Positions 40,078-52,889 of a stretch of DNA of 64,000 nt are shown piece by piece. Source of the DNA: Trichoplax sp. H2. Its lineage: Eukaryota > Placozoa > Uniplacotomia > Trichoplacea. Below the pieces are notes generated by a model that did not search any database, was not told the origin of the DNA, and saw nothing but the letters and a program-made list of their open reading frames with translations. Position numbers and translations under genes: made by a program. Numbering within the stretch: position 1 is the first letter of the stretch; each line of letters starts with the position of its first letter. The DNA lies in contig NOWV01000106.1 in the NCBI GenBank assembly GCA_003344405.1, positions 186,001 through 250,000 of the forward strand. The letters are read 5' to 3'.

Positions 40078-40935
40078 CTTGTTGTTAGCCAGTCATTCAT
40101 TCTTGAAATTGGAATTTTTCTTGAGCTCGCGAGGATACAACCAGTATCAACATCGAACAAAATCCTACATATCAGTGGAAATACAGTAGACTAATTTTAG
40201 ACCTATTAGCAAGATCTCATCAGGAAAGCAACTCGAAAACTAATTCTAATTCATTATATATAATTAAAATTAAATGAAATGATGTTGGCTGAAAGCGTAA
40301 ATTTCACAACACGGTTGAATGCATAAGCCTGATGCAGGCCTAATACCTCTATCTTTTCCTTCAAATGGCTACCCTTTGTGGCATATAGCCATGTAGTAGC
40401 TCTGTCTGCAAGGTTTTAAGCAAGAAAACCGCTACGAGAATAAAAGCTGGATGATTAGTGTTAGTTTAAAGCTGTTGACGGAACATGAATTGAAGTTTAC
40501 CGAGAAGTCTCTGCTTTAAGGTTTAGTAGAAGTCCTCTAGCTTCTGCAGGCTGTTTTCGATCGCATGCTCCCATCCTGTACCAGTACGCTTATACCGCTC
40601 ATTCATCCTACCCGTAGTAGCTAGTGAATGTATATTACCCTTCTCTAGCGTTTCAGCACTACTATCCCGTATGTATATACATTAGTACCTGCTACCGCGC
40701 AGGTACATTTCAATCTGGATAGTCTTGCAGATTGTTGTCCATTTATCCACTTTATTATCATTTTAGCTACAGGATAGCAGGGGAAAATCGATATAAATAT
40801 CAATATGATGGCGATAGCCAGCCGTATTTAGCATAAGAGTTCCCTTAGATCAACTTATACCTTTTGTTATTATAGTAGATCATATTTAATGACAGTAATT
40901 TTGATACATCAGTGCATTACAATTAATTATTATCC
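40078..40935. promoter_or_regulatory. Shared 858-bp interval between divergent genes
   Basis: Start codons of the ValRS gene (-) and the small coiled-coil gene (+) face away from each other here, so both promoters must lie in or near it. I see no unambiguous TATA box or other element. The middle (about 40300-40740) is less AT-rich than the flanks. Confidence 0.45.
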
Positions 40936-42321
40936 ATGAGCAACGACGATACGAGGTAAGTAAAGAAACATTTCCAACAAGGATGTATTTCGCTCAGATG
41001 ACATATATATATATATATATATATCAATTATAAGGGTGAAATAGAATTATTGGTGTTGCCATGATAGTAATTTATTTTATCAGCCTGTTTTTTTTTTCTA
41101 TTTAACGTTGCTACAGTGAAAGGAAAGAGCTCCAATCGCAGTTTAATCGGTTTACACAACAATACAATTTCTTACATCGAGCAATTGTTGAAAAAGAACG
41201 AAACATCGCTCAACTTCTACAGGAGATTGATTTAGTCAACGAGGTAATAATATTACACACTTAATGTTTAAGCAATGCTATTAGTGATAAGGCATCTTAA
41301 CTGAAGGATGGCTATCAGTTAACTCTTGTTTTAATTATTACCTAAAATTATCATGGAGAAGCCAATTGACATAGTGTATGATTTTATTATCATGCAATGG
41401 ATCGAAAATCTTCAAGCCCATCAGGGCTATGAAGTTATATTATTATTATTATTTATATACTCTTAGTTATCATAGTAATTGAATACATATGAAGTTATTA
41501 GAAAATGATATAGATATTGTATCGATAAAGAATGCAGTAAGCTGTACAGTAAATAGTGATAAAACAATTCTATATTAACTTTAGTTAACGGACTAAAAAT
41601 GAAATGCCTTCTTGGATAGGATAATCAGAATCTAGTAATTGAACACGTATGAAGTCATTAGAAAATGATATAGATATTGTATCGATAAAGAATGCAGTAA
41701 GATGTACAGTAAATAGTGATAAAATAATTCTATATTAACTTTAGTTAACGGACTAAAAATGAAATGCCTTCTTGGATAGGATAATCAGAATCTAACGGCT
41801 AAGAAGCAATGGCTGAGTCAAGGCAGGGATTTAGAAAGAGAAGCGAGAAACATTGCGGCAGAAATAGATGGCGATTATTTAAAGTCTAAAGGTATCATAT
41901 AGCATTTTAGCCTCGCTTTTACTTCTGTATTGACATGTACGAATTTAGTAAGTACAATATTTAGAAAGTTATAACGTAAATTGTCGAAATTGCAATTAAA
42001 AAAGCGAATCAGATGACTATACAGTTTCCATTTCATAGTTTATTGATTCAGTAATATCTTACTCATCTATAATTCTACAGTTTTTATTGCTGGGATCCAT
42101 CAACTGACCTAGTAATCGCATATTAGTGTAACTGGCTAATTAAATTATTAACGGGGTATATTCGTTATGCTTTCTCGGGCCACATTAATAATGTAAGTAA
42201 ATTATTTCATTTTCTTATAGACGTTATGGAAGAATTAAATCGTACCAAAACAGTTTTAACACTGGAATCGAATATACTGATGGATAAATTACGACTGCAA
42301 TTGAAATCACAAAATACCTAA
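40936..42321 (+). CDS. Small coiled-coil protein, unnamed
   Basis: Four exons (40936-40955, 41117-41243, 41789-41891, 42221-42321) with phases 2, 0 and 1 give 116 residues. The protein starts MSNDDTSERKELQ, and nearly its whole length is predicted helical and charged with coiled-coil heptads, for example NLTAKKQWLSQGRDLERE. No signal peptide, membrane segment or catalytic motif is visible. I do not recognise the family; small complex subunits such as ciliary, centrosomal or kinetochore proteins can look like this. It is divergent from ValRS and convergent with EEF1G. The intron before exon 3 contains a 160-bp tandem duplication that copies its splice acceptor. Confidence 0.75.
41001..41022. 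repeat. (AT)n microsatellite
   Basis: Pure AT run of about 20 bp in the first intron of the small coiled-coil gene. Confidence 0.85.
41475..41794 (+). repeat. 160-bp tandem duplication spanning a splice acceptor
   Basis: Copy 1 (41475-41634) and copy 2 (41635-41794) differ at only a few bases. Each ends with ATAATCAG-AATCTA, the acceptor and first six coding bases of exon 3. Copy 2 supplies the functional junction (exon starts 41789). The copy-1 acceptor (AG at 41627-41628) would lead to AAT CTA GTA ATT GAA CAC GTA TGA, a stop after seven codons. Confidence 0.95.
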
Positions 42322-42429
42322 GAAAAATACTACTGTGAATTATGCATTGTATTATAACCTTGCTACGTATGTCATTGCTACAACCTATAATTCATGCAAA
42401 ATGGTACGTAGTCTTGTAATTTATTGAAC

Positions 42430-42435
42430 AATAAA
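42430..42435 (+). terminator. Candidate polyadenylation signal AATAAA
   Basis: AATAAAG about 109 nt after the stop of the small coiled-coil gene, at a typical distance. Confidence 0.55.
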
Positions 42436-42667
42436 GAATATTCTCTTAATAACTTGTATCAAAATGAATGGGTCATTGCCCCTTCCACGAATTGAATAGT
42501 AATCCTCCGCTTATATCAGGGACTTCTTCTTGAAGTCCTTGCTCATACATATAGTGATAAACTATTAATTATTAATTGTTAGAACATGTTGATATTTTTT
42601 TATCACATGCTAACTAAGACCAAAACTTTAGGCACAATCTTTAAATCATTTGCAAATTGATTCGGTA

Positions 42668-42673
42668 TTTATT
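42668..42673 (-). terminator. Candidate polyadenylation signal AATAAA
   Basis: AATAAA on the minus strand about 145 nt after the EEF1G stop codon. Confidence 0.5.
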
Positions 42674-42817
42674 TAGCTCAAAATAAATGTATACAACAAC
42701 GCTATTTTGCATAATACAATGCAATACAAGGATCGAATACAGTCCATTAACCTCATTCGTTTGAGTAAGTCTGCGCTATGATTCGTTGATAGAAACGATC
42801 CTTGATAAATTGTTGAG

Positions 42818-45770
42818 CTACTTAAATATTTTTCCCTGATTGAATTTTCTGCCACCGAAATCTCCTTCCCATAACAAATACTCGTTAATCAGCTTTTTGT
42901 CGTCTGACTTGTCAACATCCAGTTTAACGAATTCGTAAGAAGGAGCATCGATATTCCAATCTTCGTCGAGCTTCGTATTACAAATATTTAAAATACATTA
43001 CGTTACAATAATGTAAGCTAAAACACAAAATTGTAACTCCTATTAAGATCGTATTTTATCGTAAGTAACTTACATTAAAGATTAATTCTTGTCCGCGCAT
43101 TATCCAGATTCCTGAAATAGTGCTATCACCGTCTTTACCGAAAATGCAGACACTGCCAAACGCATGCTTCTTCAACTTTTCTATTCTTTGAAACATACCG
43201 CTAACTAAATTGCAAGACATAAATATCTTCTTGAGATCTTCTGGATATTTATATTCCCCCTTCCAAATTGAGAACCCTTCTTTGTCGAAATTTTCCCAAA
43301 AGTACGGAATCGCAACTTTTTCTGTGTCCTCGTTGGAATAAACTCGTTTGAAAGCATCAAGTACGAAGGCACTAGATAAGTATCAACATACGTTAATTAC
43401 ACCATTTCAAAACTTTTCGTCATATTGAAGTGATAATTTAGGCAGAGAAAAAATAAAAAGTATTATGATACCTTTTAGCAAGATTGGCAAAAGGATCAGG
43501 TTTCTTTGATTCTTTTGGTTTTTCGTCATCATCATCTGCTTGTGGCTTGGGTTTTGGTTTCGCGGCCTTTGTCTCCTCTTTCTGCTTTTTCTCTTTTTTT
43601 TGGTCCTTCTTATCTTTTCCTTGGTCCTTCTTGTCTTTTCCTTGGAGCTCTGCAAATCTTTTAGCTATGTAGTTTCGACGTTATTTTATGTAAGATAAAG
43701 AGTACGATTAAACAAGCAGAACTATTATCAGGGAGTCAAATTACGTATAATAGACTACCATCAAATTGTGCCATTTTTTCACAGAACTTGAATTCTCCAA
43801 TCACGTTACGGAATTGAGGTTGATTTACAAGCGTAGTAAACCATCGGTTAACGTTGGGGTAAGGTGCTCTAAATGCAGGATCAAGGACCTACAAGTGTAT
43901 AGCATATAACAATCAATTAGCGGTGTGTCCATTTTGTTTTTACTCGTTCTAAACATAAATGATGTTTCTAAATAACCTGTTTAAACAAGTGATACAGATT
44001 GCACGCCAAAGAGATATCAGCCAAGGTTACTCTTTCTCCGACCAAGAAAGTCCTTGTGGACAAGTCATTGTTGAGGACCTTTAAAATAGATGAGATCACT
44101 TCCTTGGCTTTTTCGGTATTCTAAAGAGATAAATCAAAAGTTGCTATTCAGCAAGATAGCATGAAATCTATAGACTTTATTTCATCATTAAAAGGTAGAG
44201 AGATGTTATTTCTTAGTATAGCAGTCTCTAGCACACAACTACAACGATTACTTGAGTTAAATGATTACTGATATGAAGTGAACTACTAAGACTTGCCTGC
44301 TTATTATACTGCATTATCCCGTAAGTTGGAAAAACCCAAGAACAAGCATGAGGCAAAACTTCATTGTCAGCTAGGCTTATATACTGCATAATTTTGGCAG
44401 CATCGGTTTTGGTTTTGCCATGTAGTTGTGCATTTGAAACTAGAATATACAAAATTGTTTCAATTTTTGGAATTATATACGAATATAACTTTTTAAAAAA
44501 GGACCCATCATCATGATCTACTTGAAATTTCATTCCATGTCAAGATAAATCACTTTCCAATTATAGAGTTGTTGAGAAATTGAACTTGTACTACCATTAC
44601 CCTGCATCTGTAATGGCATTACTCGTATTAAGGAGAGGCTGTTACAGTAAAGTATGAACCTGGCAAACATGACCAATACTGTACTAGCTCAAGTAGGTTA
44701 AGACGTTAACAAGCATCTGTTTAATTCAATTTAAATCTCCCTGGAATTGTCTTATTGAGGTCTATACAGCAGCATGAATAGTACAGTACAAAGTATGTGA
44801 ATAACAAAGTCCTATTAAGGGGGTAATTCAAAAGTAGTCGTTGCTGAAAGTAACAAATCCTATCAAGCTGATCGGTGAGAGATCGAATCGATCAAGTTGA
44901 ATACTGTACACATACCATAGTAGGCAATAGCGTTAGTTTCGTAAATGCAAGTTCCATCTGAGCCTTCGAATGCAGGTACCTACGCAATGTATTTTAAGTT
45001 CAATGATTAGAAATGTTAAAGAATCGATTAATATGAAGTTGTAGATGACTGCTGTAATAGTAGCTCATTAATTCCATAGTTGCAGTGTAAAATATTGAAT
45101 CATTATTGAGTATCAATACTATACGTCCATAGTGCTCGATGTCGCATCAATATCAGAAAATACTAAAGTAGAATAGCACTGAGGCATACATCTACAGAGA
45201 TACTCGTATCATTTCTTTCAACTATCCCAACAAATTACAGTATTACGATCTATAAAGATATACAGTAGGTCCAATGGGATAAGCACATGCGTCATTTGAT
45301 CACCGTCTTGGGAGACGAGACTCAAGAGATGCAGACAGAATGAACTATGGCCTTTACGTAGCCGTATAGGCAGTTATCCAAATTATTCTTTCATTTTTGT
45401 ATCTACACTATATCCCTAACTCTAAAATCATTTAATTGAACTACCTTTCCTAGGGGAAACTTTTCCAAGAATCCAGCGCTCTTATTAGTCTCGCCAAGGA
45501 CAAATTCTGTAGGTTCGGAAATCACCTTGATATCTGTATTGCTGTATTGGGCAGCAACAAGAATTTTGTATGCACGGAAATTATCCGGATAGGTGTACAA
45601 AACCTATAAATATGATATAAACAGAAATTAATTTACACTCACTAGTATGCTGTACTGTATACTAAAATGTTAGGTAGTTGAAAAAAATAACAGTTTAATA
45701 GAATAATTTGCAGATGTAGACGATAATATCATGATTGGAGTCGTAGTTGAAAACTTACACCGGACGCCAT
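42818..45770 (-). CDS. EEF1G: Elongation factor 1-gamma
   Basis: Nine exons from 45770 down: 45759-45770, 45445-45603, 44916-44979, 44297-44439, 43977-44120, 43759-43888, 43472-43664, 43074-43371, 42818-42970. They encode 431 residues; human has 437. The N-terminal GST-like half includes [33 protein letters not shown] and [14 protein letters not shown] lysine-rich linker (about 218-275) contains repeated GKDKKDQ. The C-terminal EF1-gamma domain runs from [14 protein letters not shown] to the end NQGKIFK. The protein scaffolds the eEF1B exchange complex with the beta subunits. The first coding exon holds only MASG. The intron after exon 4 uses a GC donor. A TOP-like tract lies just before the start codon. 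Confidence 0.97.
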
Positions 45771-45780
45771 TGTGATTTAT

Positions 45781-45789
45781 CAGAAAAGG
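45781..45789 (-). promoter_or_regulatory. TOP-like pyrimidine tract before EEF1G
   Basis: On the coding strand CCTTTTCTG precedes the ATG by about 10 nt. Vertebrate elongation-factor mRNAs begin with a C plus pyrimidine run (5'TOP) under TOR control. Whether transcription starts at this C cannot be seen from the sequence. Confidence 0.35.
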
Positions 45790-47247
45790 ATCGTACATGC
45801 GCAAACATACGTGACAAATACTTTTGCTTGGCTATCCACTGACAGCCATGTAAGCGAATAGAACAGTTTGTACCAGTTTGATAGGACTGTACAGAACAGA
45901 GGTGTAAAAAGTATAGCCTACGGCATAACAGATATACTGTATACATACAGCATAATAATCCCTAGTAAACGCTATATTCTGTACACGTATTACTTGTATT
46001 GAGCAAGACCGTCGTTACTTTCTTTTTACCTGTATGGGGCCTAACAACCACTTATTTATACTTTACTATGAGAGGATTCAGCTAACGATGGACCGTAGAA
46101 TATATATAGTAAATCATTATTAAATTACCGTACTCACTTCTTTTTCTCTAACATAAATTATAACTACATCAGAGTTAAGAATAAAATTTTTCAACGTGGA
46201 GTCATACTCGTAGACGCAAGATATTCTAATCGCTTGGATGCTCATTGCTAACTGTATTAATTATAGATGATAAAGTAATGATGTAGACTTTAGCAAAGAG
46301 TAAAAACATACATATTTATTATCTAAGAATTGTCATCTCAGGTTATTATCAATAAATATCGCTACAGTTTACAACATAAACTGATTACAGACGGTGTTTT
46401 TAATCAGCATACAAAGAGTAACTGTACTATTTAATTAACAACGCGGTATGTCATTCCTAGCCATTAAAAGTAACTTTACAACTGTTTATCTCAAACCATC
46501 CAGTTATAGAGAAGATATTTTAGCAGAATATTTCTCTTGAGTTGCATAGTCTATAAATTGTTAAATCCTATAGCATTTTGCCAAGTATTCGCATTCATCA
46601 AATTAGATGAAATGTAATATTGCATGAAAACAAGATTGCCAAACTTGTATACTACCGTATGTATTTGTGACTGAGAACTTCGAATCTGCTATTGCTAAAC
46701 TTAGAGTATCGGCATTATGATAGATAGTACATAAATTTAAAGCGTTGTTCACTTTATCTGACGTACATACTGTATAATATATATTTAACCTTAAAGAGCA
46801 ATTAATCGAATAAATAATGGAATATATCTTTTATCATTTCATTCACCAGCGCAACAATTACTTTTTAAAAGACATCATTTGTCATAAGACAGATACATAT
46901 AATAATTTCTTGACATATTTAAGACGCTATAGTATTTACATTATTATATTATAACAACTACATTTAATATTTATAGTGGATATTAACATTCACAGGTTAA
47001 TAAAGGAATATTCTTATTAATTCGTGAGTATTCTGTTGTGGTATTAGCCGTTCAATTTTAATAAATTTAAATCGTCAAACTCCATGTCGACTAAAATTTC
47101 TTAAGATTACATACTGTAACATCAATTTAAAGTCAAAACATACGTTTATGATTTTTTCTGCATAAATCCATACAAAGGCTAGCAGGTTAAGTCATATGAT
47201 GACAATATATACTGTCATTAATTTTTTTTTACATTTGGTACTGCACT
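45790..47247. other. Intergenic region EEF1G to ANAPC1
   Basis: About 1.5 kb of AT-rich sequence with the EEF1G promoter side and the ANAPC1 3'UTR. No exon or repeat of note is seen. Confidence 0.5.
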
Positions 47248-50200
47248 TTATTCATAGTCCATATTGTCTTTGTTAGAAGAGATCATCTTAATAACCGGTA
47301 AAACTCGAAGCACCGTCTCTGCAGGTGGATTTCCACCAAATTTCATAAAAAGGGATAATAAATCAGATGGATATCCTAGAAATAAAAATCGTTTATTTTA
47401 GATTCATAAAAAATAAACTAATTAAACCAAATTAGCATATAAATCAATTAATTTTAAAAAATACATATAAAGAATGAATCAAAAAGATAAAATTGCAGGA
47501 TAGACTTAGGTATACCTCCATCTTCATTCATGCCAAAAATCTGGTATGCTGGCGGTACGTCATACAACTGAAGAAAGCTAGCTAAATGCTCCAAGGTGCC
47601 TAAGTTGGCCGTTATCAGCTTAGCGCCATCTTTCACGTATTCTAAAAATGTATCGGGCTCTTTAAAAGTACCTATAAAAACATATTTGTACATTATGAAA
47701 CACATAAAGCTAGCAATTAAAATATACGAATTCATAATTATATAATAACTTCATTTTACTAACCTGTAATATCATCCAACATGTAGCACGAAACGTAAGA
47801 TTTTATGTACTCTAATAGTTCGTTGCTTATCAATGTTTCCTAAGACAAAATCATAGTCCATAAGATTTATTACACTCTAGTTAACGTAAATTTTATAAAA
47901 TAATATTAGCTAAAAATACCGTAACGGATTGCTTTATCCACATTTCATAGAAGGATATCATGAGATTTAATTCTACGAAATTCAACGGATTATATATTTT
48001 AGCACTTAGTTCGTGCAGTATATGATATATTGTCATGCATATGGTTATGATTTCGGTTTTTTCTTCTTTTACACATTCAAAAAGTAACGATGAAAATAAT
48101 GCCTTTAAATGATATTCTTGATCCTGTGAAAAGTCATTTATACAATATGTAGCTAACATTTAATCTTGAATTTCAATTAGCTATTACTTATTAGATCTAA
48201 ATCAAGGGCATAATAAAAAGGAGTTCACTTATCATACAGTATCATTCTTAGTATTATTGCATAGAAGTTCCGCAAAAGCCAACAGGTTTTTATTGGAAGT
48301 TAAAGACTTTATCTTGTTTATCTGTATAATAAGTGAAATTTAAACACAATTTATCAATTTTATGGTTATAAAAGCAGCGGTAAAGGAGATTGAAAATATT
48401 ACTTTTGATGGTTGACAAAATAAGCTTTCTTTTTCAATGGAGAAATCTCGTGCCAATGCATTTTGTAAGCCCTGCAATGTGAAGCAACGATTATGAAAAT
48501 TAACAGTTGATAACTGCGATAAATGAACTGTATTAAAAATATCTAAGATCTGCCTACCTTTGGATCAGACTTGTAATTGAGAAACCCAGCCCGTCTTTTA
48601 ACAAAGACAGTACCATGATTATCTAGTAATGCTCTAAAAGGAGATAGAAATTACGCACCGTAAGATATATTTAATGTTTTAAGCTACTATGTACGGTATG
48701 CACTGTACGGTACTTTTGCAATTTCGAATCATTTTCTAGTTCTAGTCTAATTGGCCAATATCGAGGTCCTTCGATATTTATCTGAAAAGCAAAGAAAGTT
48801 AGTCAGTGATCTAGGGCGAATAGTGGTACTTACTTTAAAAGGCATTTAAATGAGTACTGATGACAACTATTGGTCTTTACTTGTTCGATTAGGTGTAACT
48901 CAGGAAGCAGACATGGGGTGGTTAAATTCAGCTTACATCGTTGATAGTTTTCAGTAGCCTTATGTACAAATAAGATGAAATCGTGTTCAGTTTATATAAA
49001 ATAACATAGATGGAGCTCAGATATATTACACAAGGCGATCATACTTTCAGTGTGACTGATATCGGTACGTATACTGGGTCTCCATCGTCAATATTTCGTG
49101 TAACCATAATTCGTGGTTGTGAGGCTAACGCATAAAGATGACGAAGTGCTTGAAGATGGTATTTATTGTCACAGCTGTTGGCTGGAAAATAGGGATAGAG
49201 AGAAGCTACCAAATATGCTACAGATTCATTTGTTGTATTTAACGTATATCTAAGATATGGAAAACATCAATGGCTTGTTTAGTCTCAAACATAACGACAT
49301 ACTGTACACATTTCGAACAGTAAATAATTCCAATACCGCGAAATCATAAAAATTACAATACTTATTTCGACTGAAGTACCGTACTGCATATTGACTAAAA
49401 TTATTTACGGTAAAGAATAAGTAAGTTATGGCGCCTGGACACTGTTATATCATTCCAAACTTTATAAAGAATCAGTCTATGATTTATCTATCGCCATTAA
49501 AATATGATTGAATTCAGTACGTACCGTCCTCCACCAAGAAATAATAATCCTATAGACATATGTATCGCCATGTGTCTACCATAGTTGATTTCGGTCGATC
49601 CTAATTGAGAATGTAATTTTCGTAATGTCTTTAAAACCGTCAAATTGCCTGTGCCAGACATAACCTGAATATCAAGTCATAAAATCGTTTAGAAAAGATT
49701 GGACTTTGTGCGAAATGCCATTTCAAAAAGCAAAGATGTCACTAATTGTATGGCAAAAATTTATCAAGTTTACCATAGCCAGCGCTAAGCATATAGTCCC
49801 AAGACACATTTCTATCGTACACTTTCCAGCCTCTTCAGATATCCTCGGATTTTGTTGTAATTTTATTACAAAGTTCAGATAATGTGTCTAATTCAATGCA
49901 TAAATATAACATTAATTTCAATCAGCGTCATTGATAGCGTCAACTTTCATACGATAAGCAATTCTTGCCATCTCATGAAACACAAGGGCTACTAAAGCAA
50001 TTTTAGTAAAATAGCAACTTTTGGCAGAGTTAGTTTTCATAGAATGTTCATTAAAATATATCTGAACGTATTCGCGAAATGAGCTATAAAATATATTACA
50101 TATGCTTTACCAAAGTAGAGAATGCTTCTGCGTTAGCAGATCCTGCAAATCGAAATCCAATAGCCATACAAGCTCCAGCAGTAATATATAGCTTAACTTG

Positions 50201-52889
50201 ACTGATCATATTTATAACCAAGATTAAATTTAGTTTATAACAATGATCATAAAGGTCTATCTTAAAAATAGTTACACACCTTAATAACTCGTAATCTAAT
50301 GTTTTATCAACCTTCACATTAGAAAAGCCGTGCTCTTGTGCGATCTATTATATTCAGAAAATTTAATGAGATAAGATAAGGAAGATAAGTTGTTAATACT
50401 AGCCTTACCGGCGGTATTTGATTTTCAACCCAAGCTGTTGTTGGAAGGATCGAATCCCACATGATCAAATACCTACTCCAGGTCTGATTTACGCGTGATA
50501 TTATTAAAATGAAAGCTGTAGAACCTAGGCGACTCGAATCACTAATTGCTATGGAACTGATCTATATTGCCTTTACCTTTAAGAGCAAGAAATCTGGTCG
50601 ACTGGCCTCTAGCAAGGTTTGAGTTTTGGGAGCAATAAACCAATCGGCAATGGATCTATATACAATACCGAGATAAATTGTGTTTACGAAGGAGATGACT
50701 AAAGATAGTGAACAATTTTCAAGCAAGTACTTTTACCGATTGTTTGTCTTCAAAAACATGAGACCAAGACTTAAAATTGCTCCCGGCGCTGTTACGTTCA
50801 CGTTGATATTTACACCCTCCTGCCGTTAAAATTGAAATCTTGATATGGAATCATTTTAGCAAATTATTGTTATTCCAGATTTTACCTTAATAAGATAGCT
50901 TGACGGCGAAGATTTTTCATCGATAGCGCGTTTCTGAAAGAACATTATGATCGTTATATGCTTATTGCTAAAAGTTTCACATTATTATGTAGTGTCATAC
51001 AGTGACATCTTTATTTCCGCCAACAATATAGTTGTATAAATAATCCGATATTGTCAAATCTGATAATCCAGGAGAACAATCACCACGCTAGTAAACAAAG
51101 AAAATGCCATGTCAACTACATAGTTAATACGAAGCATTTGCACGATGTATAAATTTAAAAATATCTTACACCCAATGTGATCATTCCGAGAGCTATTCCA
51201 GCAGCAACTGAATAGGATTCTCTATCAGTACAATTATCCATCTCTGGACCTGGTCCACGCCCTATCAAGAAGACAGTTTAAGTTCGTAATTTCTTAATAG
51301 CTTTCATTTACTTATTTATGATAAAGAAAATCACACTGAAAGTCAGAGCAGACCTATTTCTATTAGGAGCATCTTGACCATACTTCTGTGTAGGGATCCT
51401 TCAAATAGTAAACCGATACCAATCAACGATGCAATTTGAACGTCTTGTGAGATATTTAACTCCGCTGAAGTAGGTGGGAGAAGGGCTCGGATATGAACAC
51501 TGAGCATTTTAGTGACAGCCAAATCCATCGTTCCACGTCTGTAGTAAGATTAGAGTTTTATAACATCAAATGACTAAACAATATTATAGTTCGATTGAGT
51601 TTTAATATTATATTACTTACTTTGCGGCAGCTATACCTAGTAATAAGCCAATGCTAATCATCGAATGTCCCTAAAAAGTAATTGTGTTGTTATATTTTGT
51701 ATTTACAAAATAGATAAAGTTACTCTTACCATTGATAAATAGTCATGAATACTCGTAGCTTTTAAGTTAGATAAGTGCCCACTTAGTCCCAGAGCCATAA
51801 GAAAACCGGCATGTTCATTTGTTGATTGTTCGTTTTGAGGTTTATTGTAAACAATCCATGTTGAGTCGATCTGAAATAATCATAAAATAAAGCCAGTGTG
51901 TAATATCGTAGACGTAAAAATGATCATAAGGTAGAAGTTATAATCCATAGCATATTCCAAAAACATACATTAAACAATTGATTTACAGGCAAGCACAAAT
52001 ATTAAAACTGAAATTGTTACCTGTGAGAGACCAGGCATAATGCTTATACCAGCAGCTACTCCGTTATGAAAAAGTGGCCAGTCAGTTAAACCTGGATAGT
52101 TACTCATTTCCAACTTAATGATCGCATTTCTAAAAGAAATAATTCTCTATTACGAAATTTATATGTTATGGGCTGCGCTCTAGATTATCTTAATCACATC
52201 GGTAGTTTATTTACTTTGGAGGAATTCGACCAGTTAAATTTAGAGACGGAATTGATACAACTTCAGCGACGATAGGGGAAGACTTGAAAAGAGTCAGCAT
52301 ACCCCTAATAAACATTTATAGCATACTCGTAGATAAGACTTTCAAATCTTTAATAGTATCAATAGTTTCTATGTGATAAAAATAAAATTTTTGAGTAACC
52401 TTCCAACTGGTAGTGCCATAGTTCTTTGACTGATGGTATACAACCATTCTTCTTGTTGTTCAATGTACTCATGATCGCTAAATTAAATATTTTTATAATC
52501 TTCAATCAATATACATAAAATATAAATGAATTTAAGATTTAAATAGATGACGCAGCAGTAAACTAATAAGTAATCAACGGTAAATGGACATTAACCTAGA
52601 TTCAGGTTTTCTAGCTACCGACACTGGTACTGGTTTTGATGATCTCAATAATCTGCCAACCTCCCTGAGCCTAAGATCTTTGCCGAAGATAAGGTTCGTT
52701 ACCTGCCATATAGTTGTTATGATGATAAAATATTAGTGACAATTCGAGGCTACTGCTGGGTTGTACGTTACTAATAAGGAATAAAGCGAATATATAACTT
52801 TTGCTATTATACAAAATCAGATAAAAGTCTACCTTGTTGGATACAGAAGTACTTTCGTCAACATCTTCTTCTAATATTTCATTTGTAGT
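47248..52889 (-). other. ANAPC1: ANAPC1 exon map, 3' half
   Basis: Coding exons in transcript order: 52833-52889, 52596-52702, 52400-52477, 52215-52304, 52021-52129, 51730-51870, 51621-51670, 51354-51538, 51170-51261, 51001-51087, 50886-50933, 50737-50819, 50577-50655, 50409-50483, 50280-50344, 50111-50201, 49774-49887, 49525-49664, 49045-49249, 48881-48958, 48714-48781, 48558-48633, 48403-48471, 48238-48321, 47920-48123, 47764-47839, 47516-47671, 47248-47375. All junction phases agree. This half carries the conserved PC-repeat scaffold and is the more secure part of the model. Confidence 0.85.

Larger units (their letters stand above)
42322..42817. other. Tail-to-tail interval, coiled-coil gene / EEF1G
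   Basis: About 500 bp holding both 3'UTRs. Candidate polyadenylation signals lie at 42430 (+) and 42673 (-). Confidence 0.55.

Noticed and set aside
43484-43672. Plus-strand open frame rich in Phe, Ser and Gly
   Set aside because: Antisense shadow of the lysine-rich linker exon of EEF1G.
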